This document shows, piece by piece, positions 32,368 to 39,698 of a DNA stretch of 64,000 nt (its first letter is position 1; each line of letters opens with the position of its first letter). Below the pieces are notes generated by a model. That model saw only the letters and a list, made by a program, of their open reading frames with translations, was not told the DNA's origin and did not search any database. The position numbers and the translations under genes are program-made. The DNA comes from DASZYF01 sp035545535 (GTDB lineage Bacteria; Actinomycetota; Actinomycetes; Mycobacteriales; CAJCIY01): NCBI GenBank assembly GCA_035545535.1, contig DASZYF010000080.1, positions 15,744 through 79,743 on the forward strand. Reading direction: 5' to 3'.

Positions 32368-33102
32368 TCAGCTGGCGGGCCAGGCCTCCCACTGGATCAT
32401 CGTGCGCAGCGGTCCCGCGAACAGCGGTCGCACCACGCCTGCGGTCCAGCGCTGCTCGACCAGCGGTGCGAGCCGCTTGGCGACCACGACCGGATCGTCG
32501 TCGACGTAGATCGCGGTGACGTTCTGCGGCGTCTTCCAGTAGGTGTCGGCCAGCTTCCAGGTGTGCGTGCTGCCGAAGAACCACACGCCGGCCACGCCCG
32601 GGACGTCGAGCACCTGCTGGTGGTGCTCGGCGTGCAGCCACTGCAGCCATGCGGTGCGCTCCCGCTCGACGCGCTCCTCGACGACGAGCAGCACGCCCCG
32701 ATGTGGGCGCCACGGCACGACCTCCGCGGTGACCTGCGCCGCGGGCGCGGCGTACCACCGTGTGAGCGCGAGCGCCGCGACCTGCAGCGAGGGCCGCTTG
32801 TGCGGGAAGCGGCCCGCCTCGGCCAGCCGCGGCCCGAGCGCCATGAAGTCCTCGAGCGTCTGCTCCACCGGATCGCCGACGAGGTAGCTCACCGCGTTGC
32901 CGAGGTCGGCGAGGTGGTCGGCGCCGGCGATGCGCGCCGCGCGGCAGCGGTCATCGGCGAGGTAGCGCAGCGCGTGCTGCACACCCGGCAGCTGGAACTG
33001 CTCGGGCATGTGGTCGAGCAGGTGCCAGCGCAGGTAGCTGCCGTCGTCGTCGACGGGCCCCGGGGGCGTGAAGCTCCAGATGCCCGCCTTCACCCGGATC
33101 AC
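32368..33102 (-). CDS. EthD-like hypothetical protein (two ferredoxin-like halves)
   Basis: 244 residues. YLRWHLLDHMPEQFQLPGVQHALRYL and TAWLQWLHAEHHQQVLDVPGVAGVWFFG look like two repeats of an EthD/dimeric alpha-beta-barrel motif, where a His-containing helix precedes a strand. This is an impression from pattern, not a proven family. GTG 33102 lies six bases after TACGAT on the minus strand, so the mRNA is probably leaderless. It lies 26 bases upstream of the kinase-like gene and is likely co-transcribed with it. Confidence 0.72.
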   Translation of the reverse strand: MIRVKAGIWSFTPPGPVDDDGSYLRWHLLDHMPEQFQLPGVQHALRYLADDRCRAARIAGADHLADLGNAVSYLVGDPVEQTLEDFMALGPRLAEAGRFPHKRPSLQVAALALTRWYAAPAAQVTAEVVPWRPHRGVLLVVEERVERERTAWLQWLHAEHHQQVLDVPGVAGVWFFGSTHTWKLADTYWKTPQNVTAIYVDDDPVVVAKRLAPLVEQRWTAGVVRPLFAGPLRTMIQWEAWPAS

Positions 33103-33167
33103 CGGCGGATCGTACGGCCGCCGGGCGCCCGATCTCGGGGCCGCCGGGCGTCGCTAGCGTGCGACCC
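33103..33167. promoter_or_regulatory. Compact divergent pair of leaderless promoters
   Basis: In 65 bases two starts face apart. Minus strand: TACGAT (33114-33109), six bases, GTG 33102. Plus strand: TAGCGT (33155-33160), seven bases, GTG 33168. The spacing leaves no room for ribosome-binding sites, so both transcripts should begin at the start codon. Confidence 0.65.
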
Positions 33168-34040
33168 GTGAGTGGAGCGGACCTCGCGTCCCGTCCGGGC
33201 GTCGACGTCGCCGCGCGCGTGGGCCCGTTCCCGATGGACCTCCACGCCGACCTCGTGCGCCGCTTCGCCGGCGCCACGGTCGACCCCGACCCGGACGTGC
33301 GGTCCGGGACGGTCGTGCCCCCGGTGCTCGCCGTGACGAAGATCTGGGACGCGCAGGAGGCCGGCCGCGCGGCCGCGTTCGACCGGCAGGTGTTCGCCGC
33401 GGCGCGCGGCGGCGTGCACGGCGAGCACGATCTGGTCGTGCACCGACCCCTTGCACCAGGCGAGCGGCTGCAGACCTACGTGTCGGGACGCGCCGCGCGG
33501 CCCGTCGGCGGCAACGCGGTGCTGACGATGCGCTACGAGTCCGTCGATGCGACGGGCGCGGTCGTCGTGGAGCAGCTCTGGACCACGGTGCTGCTCGGCA
33601 CCACGTGCGCGCCGGTCGGTGACGACCTGCCCGACCACCGCTTCGCGGAGGACGCCCGCTCCCGGCCGGTCGCCACGCACACGATCACCGTCGACGCCGA
33701 CATGCCCCGCCGGTACGCCGAGGTGTCCGGCGACTGGTCGGCCCATCACTTCGACGCCGCGGCGGCCCGGCAGAGCGGTGCCGACCGGCCGTTCCTGCAC
33801 GGCGTCTGCACCCTGGCCCTCTGCGCTCGCGCCGTGACAGCCGAGGTGGGGGGCGGCGATCCGCGCCGCCTGCGCCGCCTGGCCGTCCGCTTCGCCACGC
33901 CGGTGCCGGTCGGCGAGGACGTCACGGTGGACGTCTACGACGCCGGGGACGGCGCGTACGCGTTCGAGGCGACCGCCGCCGGAGCCCTCGTGATCACCCA
34001 CGGTCGGGCCGAGGTGGGCGACCCCAACAGCGCTGGATAG
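33168..34040 (+). CDS. MaoC-like double-hotdog dehydratase
   Basis: 290 residues from GTG 33168 (GTG 33159 possible). The second half holds the hydratase-2 motif: RYAEVSGDWSAHHFDAAAARQSGADRPFLHGVCTLALCARAV, with Asp and His placed as in the active site, although the usual Asn-Pro after the Asp is changed to Ser-Ala. The first half is a degenerate hotdog (TVVPPVLAVTKIWDAQEAGRAAAF). It probably hydrates 2-enoyl-CoA esters. It is the first gene of a run with the aldehyde dehydrogenase, DUF427 and SDR genes. Confidence 0.85.
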   Translation: MSGADLASRPGVDVAARVGPFPMDLHADLVRRFAGATVDPDPDVRSGTVVPPVLAVTKIWDAQEAGRAAAFDRQVFAAARGGVHGEHDLVVHRPLAPGERLQTYVSGRAARPVGGNAVLTMRYESVDATGAVVVEQLWTTVLLGTTCAPVGDDLPDHRFAEDARSRPVATHTITVDADMPRRYAEVSGDWSAHHFDAAAARQSGADRPFLHGVCTLALCARAVTAEVGGGDPRRLRRLAVRFATPVPVGEDVTVDVYDAGDGAYAFEATAAGALVITHGRAEVGDPNSAG

Positions 34041-34076
34041 TGTCTGAGCAGAGATCCCTGCTGCTCGGAGGCTGTC

Positions 34077-35543
34077 GTGACCGCACCCGTTGCCCACCCG
34101 GACCTGCTGTTCATCGACGGCGAGTGGGTCAGCCCGTCGACGTCGAAGACGATCGACGTCATCGACTCCTCCACCGAGGAGCTCTACTTCCGCGTCGCCG
34201 AGGCGCAGGCCGAGGACATGGACCGGGCCGTCACGGCCGCCCGTAAGGCGTTCGACGAGGGCCCGTGGCCGTTCATGACCCACGCCGAGCGGGCCGAGCA
34301 CATGCGCCGGTTCGGCAAGGAGCTGGCCGCCCGCGGCGAAGCGCTCGCGGACATCTGGCCCCGCGAGTCCGGCATCCTCGCCAAGATCACGAAGCGCATG
34401 GCCGCCGGGATGGGCGCGGTCTTCGACTACTACGCCGACCTCGCCGCGACCTACCCGTTCGAGGAGCGCGCGCAGCCGACCAGCGGCGGCTCGTTCGGCC
34501 TGCTCGTGCGCGAGCCGGTCGGCGTCGTCGGCGCGATCATCCCGTGGAACTCGCCGCTGTCCCTCGCCGTCTACAAGATCGCGCCCGCGTTCCTCGCCGG
34601 CTGCACGGTCGTGCTGAAGACGTCACCCGAGGCGCCGGGCGCAGGCCTGCTGCTCGCGGAGGCGGCGGAGGCGGCGGGCCTGCCCGCGGGCGTGCTCAAC
34701 GTCCTCACCGCCGACCGGGAGGTGAGCGAGAAGCTCGTCACCGACCCCCGCGTCGACAAGATCGCGTTCACCGGCTCGACCGCGGCCGGTCGGCGCATCG
34801 CATCGCTGTGCGGTGAGCGCATCGCGCGCTACACGCTCGAGCTCGGCGGCAAGTCCGCCGCGGTGATCCTCGACGATGCGGACCTCAACGCGGCTGCGAT
34901 GCAGATCGCCGGCGCCGAGTGCATGATCTCGGGCCAGGTCTGCTCCTCGCTCACGCGCCTGGTCGTGCCGCGCAACAAGCACGACGAGTTCGTCGACGCG
35001 CTGGCCGGCGTGTTCGGTCAGGTCGTCGTCGGTGACCCGTTCGACCCGGCGAGCCAGATGGGTCCTCTCGCGATGGAGCGGCAGCGCGACAAGGTCCTCG
35101 ACCTCATCGCTGCCGGCAAGAGCGAGGCGAAGCTCGTCACCGGTGGTGGCAAGCCGGCACACCTGGAGAAGGGCTACTACATCGAGCCGACGGTCTTCGC
35201 CGAGGTCGAGAACTCGATGACGATCGCCCGCGAGGAGATCTTCGGCCCGGTGCTGTCGGTCATCCCGGCCGCCGACGAGGCCGAGGCGATCCGCATCGCG
35301 AACGACTCGATCTACGGCCTCAACGCCTCGGTGTTCACGGCCGACCCGGACCGGGCCCGCGCGGTCGCCGCGCGCCTGCGCTCGGGCACGGTGGGCCACA
35401 ACGGGTTCCGCACCGACTTCGGCATCGCGTTCGGCGGCTTCAAGCAGTCGGGCATCGGCCGCGAAGGCGGGCTCGAGGGCCTGCTGCCCTACCTCGAGAC
35501 CAAGACGATCGTCCTCGACGAGACGCCCAGCAGCTACGCGTGA
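34077..35543 (+). CDS. Aldehyde dehydrogenase (NAD(P)+-dependent)
   Basis: 488 residues. GVVGAIIPWNSPLSLAVYKIAPAFLAGCTVVLKTSPEAP is the cofactor region with the catalytic Asn. IAFTGSTAAGRRIA is the NAD loop, YTLELGGKSAAVILDDAD holds the general-base Glu, and AECMISGQVCSSLTRLVVP holds the nucleophilic Cys. EEIFGPVLSVIPA ends the set. It oxidises an aldehyde to a carboxylate, substrate unknown. GTG 34077 has TCGGAGG six bases upstream. Confidence 0.95.
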   Translation: MTAPVAHPDLLFIDGEWVSPSTSKTIDVIDSSTEELYFRVAEAQAEDMDRAVTAARKAFDEGPWPFMTHAERAEHMRRFGKELAARGEALADIWPRESGILAKITKRMAAGMGAVFDYYADLAATYPFEERAQPTSGGSFGLLVREPVGVVGAIIPWNSPLSLAVYKIAPAFLAGCTVVLKTSPEAPGAGLLLAEAAEAAGLPAGVLNVLTADREVSEKLVTDPRVDKIAFTGSTAAGRRIASLCGERIARYTLELGGKSAAVILDDADLNAAAMQIAGAECMISGQVCSSLTRLVVPRNKHDEFVDALAGVFGQVVVGDPFDPASQMGPLAMERQRDKVLDLIAAGKSEAKLVTGGGKPAHLEKGYYIEPTVFAEVENSMTIAREEIFGPVLSVIPAADEAEAIRIANDSIYGLNASVFTADPDRARAVAARLRSGTVGHNGFRTDFGIAFGGFKQSGIGREGGLEGLLPYLETKTIVLDETPSSYA

Positions 35544-35576
35544 TCCCGCCGGGCGACCATCGCCGACACTGACCGC

Positions 35577-36299
35577 GTGAGCCTCATCAACGGCAACGCG
35601 CCGTTCGGCCCGCGGCGTGCCGGCTGGTCCGACCCCACGTTGCCGGACGGACCGATCGTCTACATCGAGCCGCACCCGCGCCGCGTCGAAGCCGTCATCG
35701 ACAACGACGTCGTCCTCCGGACCGAGCAGGCGCTCCTCGTGCACCGGCCGGGTCACATGCTCGCGTTCGCGTTCCCCGAGGACGTCGTCGGCGACCTGCC
35801 GTCCGCGCCGGTCCCCGAAGCGCCCGGCTTCGTGCAGGTGCCGTGGGACGCCGTCGACACGTGGTTCGAGGAGGGGCGGCGCCTCGTGCACTACCCGCCG
35901 AACCCGTACCACCGTGCGGACGCCCGCCCGACGACACGGCGGCTGCGCGTGACGAGCGGTGACGCCGTGCTCGTCGACACCGACGACACGATCATCGTGT
36001 TCGAGACCTCGCTCGAGCCGGTGCTCTACGTCCGGCGCGAGCACGTGCGGGTTCCGCTGCGCCGCTCGGAGACGACGTCGTGGTGCAACTACAAGGGGCG
36101 CGCCACGTACTGGTCCGCGGTGATCGGAGAGCAGGTCGTCGACGACGCGGCGTGGAGCTACGACGAGCCGCTCGCCGAGTCGGCCGCGCTGCGCGGCGCG
36201 CTCTCGTTCGACCTGGAGCGCGTGCACGTCGAGGCGGAGCTGCCGGTCGGCGCCGCGGGTGCGTCACCCAGGTCCGGAGAGAGCGGGGAACCGCTGTGA
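35577..36299 (+). CDS. DUF427 domain protein (two repeats)
   Basis: 240 residues with two DUF427-like units: PHPRRVEAVIDNDVVLRTEQALLVHRPGHMLAFAFPEDV, then RRLRVTSGDAVLVDTDDTIIVFETSLEPVLYVRREHVRVPLRRSET and CNYKGRATYWSAVIGEQVVDDAAWSYDEPLAESAALRGALSFDLERV. The Cys-Xaa-Tyr-Lys-Gly stretch is the family hallmark. Function is unknown; fusion of the same domain to a thioesterase at 24515 suggests a role in acyl metabolism. GTG 35577 follows GACACT by six bases. Its last four bases overlap the SDR start. Confidence 0.85.
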   Translation: MSLINGNAPFGPRRAGWSDPTLPDGPIVYIEPHPRRVEAVIDNDVVLRTEQALLVHRPGHMLAFAFPEDVVGDLPSAPVPEAPGFVQVPWDAVDTWFEEGRRLVHYPPNPYHRADARPTTRRLRVTSGDAVLVDTDDTIIVFETSLEPVLYVRREHVRVPLRRSETTSWCNYKGRATYWSAVIGEQVVDDAAWSYDEPLAESAALRGALSFDLERVHVEAELPVGAAGASPRSGESGEPL

Positions 36300-37093
36300 G
36301 CATCGCCGAGCAGTACGGCCCGTGGGCCGTGGTCGCGGGTGCGTCCGACGGCGTGGGCGCCGCGCTCGCCGACGCGCTCGCGGCGGAGGGCATCAACGTC
36401 GTCCTCGTCGCCCGTCGGCAGGCGCTGCTCGAAGAGATCGCCACGCGCCTGCCCGTGCAGTCCCGCGTCGTCGCCCTCGACCTGAGCCGCCCGACCGCGA
36501 TCGCGGACCTCGCCGCGGCCACGGACGACCTCGACGTCGGGTCGCTGTTCTTCAACGCGGGTGCGGACACGGTGAACAAGCAGCTGCTCGACCGCGACCT
36601 CGACGAGCTGCGGGCGTTCGTGCAGCGCAACTGCACCGCCGTCGTCGAGGCGAGCCACCACTTCGGTGCCCGGATGGTCGCGCGCGGCCGTGGCGGGGTG
36701 GTGCTGGTGACGTCCGGGGCGGCCTGGGCCGGAGGCAGCCACCTCGCCGTGTACGGCGCGACCAAGGCGTTCGACCTTGTCCTCGCCGAATCGCTCTGGG
36801 CCGAGTGGAAGCCGCGCGGCGTCGACGTGCTCTCGCTGGTGCTCGGTCCCACCGACACCCCCTCGTTCCACCGGTCGCTCGAGGCGCACGGCGCCAAGGG
36901 CTTCGACGGCCTGGCCGACCCGGCCGACGTCGCCGCCACCGCGCTGGCCCAGCTGCCCAACGGCCCGACGTGGAGCTACGGCATGCCGGACCCCACCGGC
37001 CCGTCGCCGCTGGCCGCGCTGTCACGCCGGCAGGCCGTGGAGCTCATGAGCGCGGGCCACGCGGCGACGTTCGCGCCCCCGGCGACCGGTTGA
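36296..37093 (+). CDS. Short-chain dehydrogenase/reductase
   Basis: 265 residues. AVVAGASDGVGAALADALAAEGINVVLVARR is the Rossmann glycine motif. SLFFNAGADTVNKQ stands in for NNAG, VLVTSGAAWAGGSHLAVYGATKAF gives the Ser and Tyr-x3-Lys catalytic residues, and LVLGPTDTPSF is usual. It interconverts alcohol and ketone on a lipid-like substrate. GTG 36296 overlaps the DUF427 stop by four bases. AGCCC-TTT-GGGCT at 37093-37105 could form a weak hairpin after it. Confidence 0.93.
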   Translation: MSIAEQYGPWAVVAGASDGVGAALADALAAEGINVVLVARRQALLEEIATRLPVQSRVVALDLSRPTAIADLAAATDDLDVGSLFFNAGADTVNKQLLDRDLDELRAFVQRNCTAVVEASHHFGARMVARGRGGVVLVTSGAAWAGGSHLAVYGATKAFDLVLAESLWAEWKPRGVDVLSLVLGPTDTPSFHRSLEAHGAKGFDGLADPADVAATALAQLPNGPTWSYGMPDPTGPSPLAALSRRQAVELMSAGHAATFAPPATG

Positions 37094-37187
37094 GCCCTTT
37101 GGGCTGGATCGTCCGGCCTGTCCCGGAAAACGAACGCTGTTTGCCGATTTCTTTGCGGAACGCACTTCTCTGCGGCGGGAACGCGGT

Positions 37188-37193
37188 TACTGT
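37188..37193 (+). promoter_or_regulatory. -10-like box before the surface-protein gene
   Basis: TACTGT at 37188-37193 lies 40 bases upstream of ATG 37234, and the region 37126-37141 (GAAAACGAACGCTGTT) matches the element at 25649. Together they suggest an individual promoter for the surface-protein/sortase unit. Confidence 0.4.
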
Positions 37194-37233
37194 CCGCGGA
37201 AAGGTTCCGTCAACGCTGAAGGAGCAACCCCGC

Positions 37234-37800
37234 ATGAACAAGGCCCGCCTCCTGGCCGTCGCCCCGATGGCGACGTTCGCCCTCCTCGCCCTGCCGACGG
37301 CGGCGTTCGCCGCTGCCAGCGTGACCGTCTCGCCCAGCAACGTCGGCGCCAGTGGCGGCAGCGTCACCGTGACCGGCGCGGGCTTCGGTGCCAACAAGTC
37401 CCTGGTCGTCGTCGAGTGCGCCAACCTGAGCGGCCAGGCCGGCTGCGACATCACCAACCTCGGCTCGGCGACGTCCGACGCGTCCGGCGCCTTCACGACC
37501 ACGTTCAACTTCAAGACCGGCACGATCGGCAACGGCACCTGCAACGCGGGCGACACCTGCTACGTCACCGCCGCCGACCCGACCAACCCGACCGACAAGA
37601 CGAACCAGGCCGTCGCCAAGATCACGGTCGGCGCGGCCTCTTCGTCGAGCGGCTCGGGCAGCACGTCCACCCCGACGGCGGTCGCGGCCGGCTCCGGTGG
37701 CGGCGCTGACCGCAACGGCACGCCCGTCGGCGTGATCGTGCTCGCCTCGATCGGTGGCCTCGCGCTGGCCGGCGGCGCCGTGCGGCTCGCCCGCCGGTAA
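37234..37800 (+). CDS. Surface protein with neocarzinostatin-like beta-sandwich domain
   Basis: 188 residues. A signal peptide (MNKARLLAVAPMATFALLALPTAAFA) is followed by one domain, about residues 28-135: ASVTVSPSNVGASGGSVTVTG... VVVECANLSGQAGCDI... CNAGDTCYVTAADPTNPTDK. The two disulfide-type Cys pairs and the N-terminal VTVSPS pattern match the neocarzinostatin/macromomycin apoprotein fold (PF00960-like). Then comes a Ser/Gly/Thr linker and a C-terminal hydrophobic helix with ARR tail. There is no clear LPxTG box, so it may be a plain membrane anchor. ATG 37234 has AAGGAG nine bases upstream. It precedes a sortase gene. Confidence 0.82.
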   Translation: MNKARLLAVAPMATFALLALPTAAFAAASVTVSPSNVGASGGSVTVTGAGFGANKSLVVVECANLSGQAGCDITNLGSATSDASGAFTTTFNFKTGTIGNGTCNAGDTCYVTAADPTNPTDKTNQAVAKITVGAASSSSGSGSTSTPTAVAAGSGGGADRNGTPVGVIVLASIGGLALAGGAVRLARR

Positions 37801-37816
37801 GCACCCAGCAACGCCG

Positions 37817-37851
37817 CGAAGGGCGGTCGGCCGTCGGCCGGCCGCCCTTCG
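37817..37851 (+). terminator. GC-rich stem-loop between surface-protein and sortase genes
   Basis: CGAAGGGCGG(T)CGGCC at 37817-37832 pairs with GGCCG(G)CCGCCCTTCG at 37836-37851 with one mismatch and a 3-base loop. No T-run follows, but such stems are usual actinobacterial terminators or attenuators. Confidence 0.75.
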
Positions 37852-37905
37852 TCGTGGGCGCCCGTCCCGAACGTCGGTCACGATGGTGGGCGAGAGGAGG
37901 AGTCG

Positions 37906-38526
37906 GTGAACAGGTCGCGCATCGCGGGCGGCGCCGTTGCCGTCTTCGGCGCGGGCTGCATCGCGGCGGCCTTCCTCTCCTACGACCACCGCGGCTACCA
38001 CACGCCGAAGGACGCCGGCGTCGTCCCCGCCGCGGCCGCACCGCACGCAGCTGCGTCCGAGCCTGCGCATCCGGCCGTCGTCCACACCTACGCACCGGTG
38101 AAGGTCGGCATCACCGACATCAAGGTGACGGCACCCGTCGTGCCGGTCGCCGTGCACAAGGGATCGCTCGACGTCCCGGGTGACGTGCACACGCTCGGCT
38201 GGTGGGCGAAGGGTGCGAAGCCCGGCGACGCGCGCGGTTCGGTCGTCATCGTCGGGCACGTCGACGCGATCGGCCAGGGGCAGGGTGCGCTCTTCCACCT
38301 CGAGTCGGTGAAGGTCGGCTCGCTCATCCACGTCACGACGGCGCACAAGACCGTCGTCACCTACAAGGTCGTCGGGCGCCGCGTGTACGACAAGCAGGTG
38401 CTGCCCGCCTCGGTGTTCTCGCAGAAGATCGAACCCCGGCTCGTGCTCATCACGTGCGGCGGCCCGTACGACGCGGCGACCTACCACTACCGCGACAACG
38501 TCGTCGTCTACGCCGTCCCCGTCTGA
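37906..38526 (+). CDS. Class F sortase
   Basis: 206 residues. An N-terminal membrane anchor (IAGGAVAVFGAGCIAAAFL) and an Ala/Pro linker precede the sortase barrel: VTAPVVPVAVHKGSLDVPGDVHTLGWWAKGAKPGD, then the catalytic His in VVIVGHVDAIG (about 118), Cys in RLVLITCGGPYD (184) and Arg in YHYRDNVVVYA (196). TCGG and RDN are class F hallmarks. It joins surface proteins to the cell wall or pilus. GTG 37906 has GAGGAGGA upstream. Likely substrate in this window: the SUMF1-like protein with LAATG (7831-9141); the gene just upstream is the other candidate. Confidence 0.93.
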   Translation: MNRSRIAGGAVAVFGAGCIAAAFLSYDHRGYHTPKDAGVVPAAAAPHAAASEPAHPAVVHTYAPVKVGITDIKVTAPVVPVAVHKGSLDVPGDVHTLGWWAKGAKPGDARGSVVIVGHVDAIGQGQGALFHLESVKVGSLIHVTTAHKTVVTYKVVGRRVYDKQVLPASVFSQKIEPRLVLITCGGPYDAATYHYRDNVVVYAVPV

Positions 38527-38867
38527 TGGCGACCGCGGACGACGTCCGGGCCGTCGCGATGTCGCTGTCCGGCGCGGTGGAGATCGACAGTGAGGGCTTC
38601 GACTTCCGCGTGGGCGGCCGCGGCTTCGTCTGGTCCTACCCCGAGCGGCGCCCGGGTGAGCGGCGCGTGATCCGCACCGACATCGCCGTCCTCTACGTCG
38701 GGGACGAGGCCGAGAAGCAGGCGCTGCTCAAGGGCGAGCCCGACACGTTCTTCACCACGCCGGGCTACGACGGGTTCCCCCTGGTCATGCTGCGCCTCGA
38801 ACGCGTCAACAAGCGGCGTCTGACCGAGCTCGTGACCGACGCCTGGCGCATGCGTGCGGAGCCGTGA
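38526..38867 (+). CDS. MmcQ/YjbR family protein
   Basis: 113 residues. MATADDVRAVAMSLSGAVEIDSEGFDFRVGGRGFVWSYPER is the DUF419/YjbR-like DNA-binding-type fold. TFFTTPGYDGFPLVMLRLERVNKRRLTELVTDAWRMRA is its characteristic end. Cytosolic, function unknown. Its ATG overlaps the sortase stop by one base (TGATG at 38524-38528), so it is translated with the sortase, although a functional link is doubtful. Confidence 0.9.
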   Translation: MATADDVRAVAMSLSGAVEIDSEGFDFRVGGRGFVWSYPERRPGERRVIRTDIAVLYVGDEAEKQALLKGEPDTFFTTPGYDGFPLVMLRLERVNKRRLTELVTDAWRMRAEP

Positions 38868-38883
38868 CCGCTACCCCGACCGG

Positions 38884-38913
38884 TAGGATTCGACACCGAC
38901 GTCAAAGTTGGTC
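38884..38913 (+). promoter_or_regulatory. Promoter with GACGTCAAAGTTGG box before SDR gene
   Basis: TAGGAT (38884-38889) resembles a -10 box. Downstream of it GACGTCAAAGTTGGTC (38898-38913) matches, over 14 bases without mismatch, the site at 16256 and 12 of 14 bases of the site at 45387. Its place just past the -10 suits a repressor. Confidence 0.6.
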
Positions 38914-38936
38914 CGAGCCGAGGAGCACGAAGAGCA

Positions 38937-39683
38937 ATGCGCGCGATGGTCGTCGGAGCGTCCAGCGGACTGGGCCGGTGCGTCGGAGTCGGGCTCGCCA
39001 AGAACGGCCACCAGGTCGCGATGGTCGGGCGCCGCAAGGACCGCGTGGAGTCCGCGGCCGAGGAGGGCGGCAACGGCGCCATCGCGGTGCCGGCCGACGC
39101 CACCGACGCAGCCCAGTGCGCGGACGCCGTCCGCCAGGTCGTCGACGCGTTCGGTGGCATCGACGCGCTCGTCTACACGCCGGGCGTCGGCCCGCTGAAG
39201 AAGCTCGTCGACGTCGACAGCGAGACCTGGCACAGCGCGTTCGACACCAACGTCGTCGGTGCCGCGCTCATCACCGCTGCGGCCCTGCCGCACCTGCTCG
39301 AGTCCAAGGGCTCGGCCGCGTACTTCTCCTCCATCAGCGCGTCGCTGACGCCGCCGTGGCCGGGCCTCGCCGCCTACGCCGTCACCAAGGCCGCGCTCGA
39401 CAAGCTCGTCGAGGCGTGGCGCGCGGAGCATCCGAGCGTCGGCTTCACCCGTGTCGTCGTCGGTGACACCCCGGGCGGCGAGGGCCACGGCATGACCGAG
39501 TTCGCGAGCGGCTGGGACCAGCAGCTCGCGGCCGAGCTCGGGCCCGGCTGGTTCCAGCGCGGCTACCTCGCCGGCAACCTGCTCGACGTGAACGAGCTCG
39601 TGCGCGTCGTCGAGACCGTGCTGCGCACCGACGGCATCACCAGCGTGCCGAGCGTCATCGTCACGCCCCGCTCGCTCACCTGA
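38937..39683 (+). CDS. Short-chain dehydrogenase/reductase
   Basis: 248 residues. MVVGASSGLGRCVGVGLAKNGHQVAMVGRR is the NAD(P) motif. LVYTPGVGPLKKL, TNVVGAALITAAALPHLLES, YFSSISASLTPPWPGLAAYAVTKAALDKLV (Ser, Tyr, Lys) follow. The Gly-rich TPGVG replaces NNAG. It probably oxidises a hydroxyl or reduces a keto group on a CoA ester or steroid. ATG 38937 follows AGGAG/AAGAG. Ends 15 bases before the convergent LVIVD-type gene. Confidence 0.92.
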   Translation: MRAMVVGASSGLGRCVGVGLAKNGHQVAMVGRRKDRVESAAEEGGNGAIAVPADATDAAQCADAVRQVVDAFGGIDALVYTPGVGPLKKLVDVDSETWHSAFDTNVVGAALITAAALPHLLESKGSAAYFSSISASLTPPWPGLAAYAVTKAALDKLVEAWRAEHPSVGFTRVVVGDTPGGEGHGMTEFASGWDQQLAAELGPGWFQRGYLAGNLLDVNELVRVVETVLRTDGITSVPSVIVTPRSLT

Positions 39684-39698
39684 CGTCGGCGCGGCGCG

